In this document: piece after piece, positions 60,922-64,000 of the stretch
Numbering within the stretch: the stretch's first letter is position 1
How the letters are laid out: each line of letters begins with the position of its first letter
NCBI GenBank assembly: GCA_046328995.1
Contig: JAXLVN010000001.1
Location: 434,001-498,000, forward strand
Direction of reading: 5' to 3'
Source: JADJXV01 sp046328995
GTDB lineage: Bacteria > Bacteroidota > Ignavibacteria > Kapaibacteriales > UBA961
Length of the DNA stretch: 64,000 nt
Notes under the pieces: model-generated
The model's input: only the letters and a program-made list of their open reading frames with translations
Databases searched by the model: none
Told to the model about the DNA's origin: nothing
Program-made: the position numbers and the translations under genes

Positions 60922-62898
60922 TTATTCATTAGTACTCACCATCGCCACAGCCATCTGATACTCCTTCTCAAACGGCATCTTCAGGTCGGCTACTTTGTGC
61001 GGGAGTGCGAGTGACCAGCTTACGTAGTAGAAGGCAAGGATGTGATAACCCGAGAAGAGTTTGCCGGGAATGCTTCGGAGGCGGTAGTCTTCTTTTTGGG
61101 GATGGTAGCCATGGGATCCTTGGAAGGCGATTTCGTAGGCAATCTTCTCTATCTCTTCACGTGGCATATCTTTAAAGAATCCAAGAGCTTCCACCATAAA
61201 CATCACGACCGAGAGATTCGTACCGATGTTCTGCTCAGACTCCATAAACTTCTTCATCATCCGCTCTTTGTGCGGGTCTTTGGATTGGAGGTCAAAGGGG
61301 TCTTTCTCGATGGATGAGAGGATCGTGTCGATATTCGTTCTTCTCTCTCGAAACTCATTTTCGAATACTAACTCAAACGTATGATTTACTTTGAGTTCGT
61401 CTGCCCATTCCTGCACCAAATCATACTCGTCGCCGGGTTTCCGGCTATCCTTCCGAGACAAGAAATCATCATAGAATTTTCGGGCTTGCTTTACTTCAAG
61501 CATCGATGCTTCAAAGTCCTTGATGTAATCCAAGCCATACAAGTCTTTGAATTGCAAGGCATAGACCATGCTGAATATTTTGGAAGCAGACAAAATGCCT
61601 TTGGGTGAAATCTCAACCACATTCTTACCGGTCACAGCTTTTATTGCTTCTTGGATCAATCTGTTTTGCGAGAGAAACTGATATGCATGGAGTTGCGGAT
61701 ACGTATGGTACAAGTAATCCTCGATATACAAATCAATCGGTGCGTTAAAGATTTGAGTATTGAGTCCGGTAAAGAGTCCGGTACAGTATTTCGATATAGA
61801 CTCTTCGGAAACACCCATGCTTTGGAGTTTTTTGACAGTAAATCCAATCCCTTTCATAAACTCAGCTTTATGATGTCCGGTAGCCACAAACAGCTTATTG
61901 ACATTTTCCCGCCGAGCTTCAATCACAAAGTCCAAGTGAACTAATTCATGCAAGAGGAGATGTTCGACAGCGGTAAAGGTTGGTTTGTAGAGAATTCGGT
62001 GTTTGTCGCGGTCGTAAACTTCGGCAAATTCTAATTTGGCTGCGGTATGAATATCTGGGTTTTCTATCACTTCAATTTCGGTTCCGCCTTTGATTTCGAG
62101 CTCGTGTTTGAATTTGGTGAAGGTGTCAAAAGTGCTATTGATTGCAGTAATTTTCTGGGCTACATCACTTGCCAGACTTCGGGCATTGTTATACAGCAAG
62201 TCTTTGTTTTTCGAATATTTAATTGCTTGTATAGCGTATGTGAATGCCGACTCAAGGTTATTCTCGGCTCTGGCGATCAGTGCGAGTGCGATATGTGTAT
62301 TGGGATACTGCGGATTCAGGGCAAGTGCTTGATCGAAGTACTTTTTCGCTTTGGCGTATTCGTCTTGTTGAATAAGGTTTGCGCCAATATTATTTAAGGT
62401 AATATAATCATTAGGGTTTGCGCGTAATGCTTGGTCATAATACGTCATAGCGGTGGCTAAGTCATGGTTGAATTTCGAAGAGATATTCCCCATCATGAGC
62501 AGAGCCCAGCCATTGTTGGGATCCCACCGAAGAGAATGGATGAGATGTTCGACGGCACTGACTTGATTCCCTTCTTCGGAGAGTACTTGCCCCAAAACGC
62601 GACGATATTCAGAGTTGGAGGGGTTTGAACTGATGAGGCGTTCGAGGATAGGTTTTGCTTGAGAATACTTCCCTTTCTCGCAAAGACTAACAGCGCGGCG
62701 GTAATCGGTATCATTGGATAAGGCGCCGGTGGTATCGACTTCGATGATGATGGAGTTGTTCTCGATTCTGACCGTAGGGATCGCAGTACGCAAGGTATAA
62801 TACTCACTGAGGGTTTGGATGAGACTATCAGAGTCACCGACAGCCACATCCGGGAATATGGTAGAGAAGAACTCGTTGATGGGATGAATGATCAGCAT
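60922..62898 (-). CDS. TPR protein with zinc metallopeptidase motif, upstream of BREX
   Basis: 658 residues. Residues 65-235 hold four to five TPR units (e.g. A-L-R-A-N-P-N-D-Y and A-L-A-L-N-P-Q-Y-P). A zincin signature H-E-L-V-H is at 317-321, within L-L-L-H-E-L-V-H-L-D, and H-H near 342 may complete the site. The rest is helical and unassigned. No signal peptide, so it acts in the cytoplasm. It directly precedes brxA on the same strand. A regulator-cleaving or effector protease linked to phage sensing is a possibility, not shown. M48-type or IrrE-type peptidases are alternatives. Confidence 0.75.
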   Translation of the reverse strand: MLIIHPINEFFSTIFPDVAVGDSDSLIQTLSEYYTLRTAIPTVRIENNSIIIEVDTTGALSNDTDYRRAVSLCEKGKYSQAKPILERLISSNPSNSEYRRVLGQVLSEEGNQVSAVEHLIHSLRWDPNNGWALLMMGNISSKFNHDLATAMTYYDQALRANPNDYITLNNIGANLIQQDEYAKAKKYFDQALALNPQYPNTHIALALIARAENNLESAFTYAIQAIKYSKNKDLLYNNARSLASDVAQKITAINSTFDTFTKFKHELEIKGGTEIEVIENPDIHTAAKLEFAEVYDRDKHRILYKPTFTAVEHLLLHELVHLDFVIEARRENVNKLFVATGHHKAEFMKGIGFTVKKLQSMGVSEESISKYCTGLFTGLNTQIFNAPIDLYIEDYLYHTYPQLHAYQFLSQNRLIQEAIKAVTGKNVVEISPKGILSASKIFSMVYALQFKDLYGLDYIKDFEASMLEVKQARKFYDDFLSRKDSRKPGDEYDLVQEWADELKVNHTFELVFENEFRERRTNIDTILSSIEKDPFDLQSKDPHKERMMKKFMESEQNIGTNLSVVMFMVEALGFFKDMPREEIEKIAYEIAFQGSHGYHPQKEDYRLRSIPGKLFSGYHILAFYYVSWSLALPHKVADLKMPFEKEYQMAVAMVSTNE

Positions 62899-63003
62899 TA
62901 TAGGGTCTGAGAAATGGGCATTATGAGTACGGCAGAGCGATATTTTTTGGTGTGCAAACTACGTAAAATTTTAGATATAGCATTGCGTGGGGTGGGTTGT
63001 GAT

Positions 63004-63222
63004 TCTTCCGATGCTATCGCTTCTTGGCGATGGTATTGGTTTGTGGGGGTACTGGATGCTTCCTTGCTGTTGACGACCGAGATGGTTGTGAGATAGCGAG
63101 GGGCTTGGGGGGAATCTTCCGATGCTATCGCTTCTTAGAGATGGTATCGGTTTTTGGGTACTGGCTACTTCCCTGCTATTGCCGACCGAGCCGCTCGCGA
63201 AGAAGCGAGGGGCTCGGGGAGA
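63004..63222. repeat. Two tandem 111-bp imperfect repeats with hairpin
   Basis: Copy 1 starts at 63004 and copy 2 at 63115, both with TCTTCCGATGCTATCGCTTC. Copy 2 ends in a near-perfect hairpin (63186-63217): CCGAGCC with GGCTCGG and an inner CTCGC/GCGAG stem. Copy 1 has decayed in that part. They fill most of the 330-base gap upstream of the TPR-peptidase gene and do not look coding. They resemble dispersed intergenic repeats of the REP type; other copies are not in this window. Confidence 0.75.
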
Positions 63223-63230
63223 AAGTTGAT

Positions 63231-63854
63231 TCACCCAATAAAGAATTCCGGTTCATCCGGAACATCAAGTTCAAAATCTCTTCCATTCCATACTGCCGCA
63301 CAGCTTTTGAGGCGAGATGCATTGCCTTGATTCCATCTTCCTTTGACGACATCTTCGATGAGGTCTTCGAGGATGACGTGTTCGCCGGGTTTGATGTCTT
63401 TGGGAACCAAGTACGCGGCAAACGGTGAGGGAAAGTGATACGGATAATAAAAGGTAAAGCCGATCACCATACTATAATCAGCATCACGACTCCTACCCAT
63501 TGCCCTGAAATCTCCAATTGTTTTTATTTCACCGGTGACTGGATTTTGGAGAACTGCATATTTACTCCGAATCTCATCGGATGGTTCTACTTTTTTGAGG
63601 AGTGGTATGTAGCCGTCGCGTGCCCCTTGGTTGATTGCATCTTCGTCACGTGCAGTTTTGATCACGCGGAGTTTACTCCAATCAGGTCGAAAATGTGGAG
63701 AAGTGTGTTTTTTACGTTTAAATCGATCGAAGTCAATACGATTCCATAGATTAAAGAATCCTACAATGATTAAACTAGGGTACTTAAAGGAACAGAGCCA
63801 TCTGAGAATAGACCAGAGAAAGATGGTGAAAGGGTTTTTATTCCGCGAAGCCAT
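63231..63854 (-). CDS. Membrane-anchored protein, unknown (207 aa)
   Basis: I take ATG 63854, which overlaps the end of the gene upstream. The N-terminus has hydrophobic segments (about 6-20 and 22-40) and is followed by a soluble domain with G-D-F-R-A-M-G-R-S, Y-Y-P-Y-H-F-P-S-P-F and an acidic C-terminus (D-V-P-D-E-P-E-F-F). No family recognised. It could be anchored in the inner membrane with the domain in the cytoplasm. Confidence 0.6.
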   Translation of the reverse strand: MASRNKNPFTIFLWSILRWLCSFKYPSLIIVGFFNLWNRIDFDRFKRKKHTSPHFRPDWSKLRVIKTARDEDAINQGARDGYIPLLKKVEPSDEIRSKYAVLQNPVTGEIKTIGDFRAMGRSRDADYSMVIGFTFYYPYHFPSPFAAYLVPKDIKPGEHVILEDLIEDVVKGRWNQGNASRLKSCAAVWNGRDFELDVPDEPEFFIG

Positions 63855-64000
63855 GATAGATCGTCTCCACATTAGGTTGATTGATGTCAATCTTGAGGCA
63901 TGTTTCAGGATTGGTTGTCAGAATTGCAAGGAGTTCGGCATCATCATACTGTGCGGTATCGAGAATATGATGATTACATTCAGAGCATGACCGTTGCCGG
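63838..64000 (-). CDS. C-terminal end of a gene entering from the right edge
   Basis: On the minus strand a frame is open from the window edge to TAA at 63838-63840. The last residues include C-S-E-C-N-H-H-I-L-D and T-N-P-E-T-C-L-K-I-D. The 3' end overlaps the ATG of the next gene by 17 bases, a typical operon overlap. Only about 53 residues are visible, so no family can be named; one C-x2-C pair is present. Confidence 0.5.
   Translation of the reverse strand, partial: RQRSCSECNHHILDTAQYDDAELLAILTTNPETCLKIDINQPNVETIYHGFAE

Noticed and set aside
63024..63428. Plus-strand 134-aa frame
   Set aside because: It runs across the non-coding 111-bp repeats and antisense to the better supported minus-strand gene.

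Overview
The window looks like a chromosomal segment from a bacterium of the FCB group, most likely an Ignavibacteria/Kapabacteria/Chlorobi-type relative of Bacteroidota. The evidence is a secreted subtilisin-like protease ending in a type IX secretion sorting domain, a two-gene GldL/GldM-like pair at the left edge, a BamD-like lipoprotein and a DUF3052 gene. Base composition changes several times, which marks a mosaic of host DNA and acquired islands.

Layout. 1-8.5 kb is host-like: membrane proteins, BamD-like lipoprotein, DEDD exonuclease, short-chain dehydrogenase, S8 protease, DUF3052 and tRNA-Thr(CGT) followed by a terminator. 8.5-12.0 kb is AT-rich accessory DNA: a 58-residue basic protein, a 225-aa unknown beside a PD-(D/E)XK-like protein (possible defence pair) and a secreted tyrosine-rich repeat protein. 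12.3-38.0 kb is a single-strand run of 31 genes that reads as a virus-like element. It has many small membrane proteins, four consecutive proteins sharing a cysteine-rich domain, three beta-rich candidate capsid proteins, a long fibre with Asp-box repeats, a transglutaminase-like protein, a lytic transglycosylase, two CHAP-like hydrolases, holin- and spanin-like proteins, a DUF2958 protein and a 2226-aa fusion of ParB-like, DNA methyltransferase, strawberry-notch-type helicase and RecA-like domains. I see no terminase, portal, HK97-type capsid, tail tube, tape measure or integrase. This suggests a tail-less, probably membrane-containing virus type or a relic of one. Eleven of its proteins carry a short motif, hydrophobic-x-G-L-x-[G/D/N/H], which may be a processing or docking signal.

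38.1-40.3 kb is a three-gene island (TIGR04255-like protein plus two unknowns) bounded by 21-bp direct repeats with one mismatch. 40.5-41.3 kb holds 21-bp minisatellite arrays that, on the minus strand, encode heptads of the type K-L-V-E-V-A-T.

41.5-63 kb, all on the minus strand, is a defence island. It is a type 1 BREX operon in the order brxA, brxB, brxC, pglX, a DUF262-HNH gene, pglZ, brxL. It is preceded by a TPR-zinc metallopeptidase gene and followed by a DUF2442 gene and a 1188-aa TPR-PIN protein. The genes from brxA to brxL are separated by 11 bases or fewer, and several overlap, which points to one translationally coupled operon. The right edge holds two 111-bp repeats with a strong hairpin, a membrane-anchored unknown and the end of another gene.

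All functions are read from motifs by eye; no database search was possible. BREX, tRNA, protease, dehydrogenase and helicase/methylase calls are firm. The virion roles are inference.
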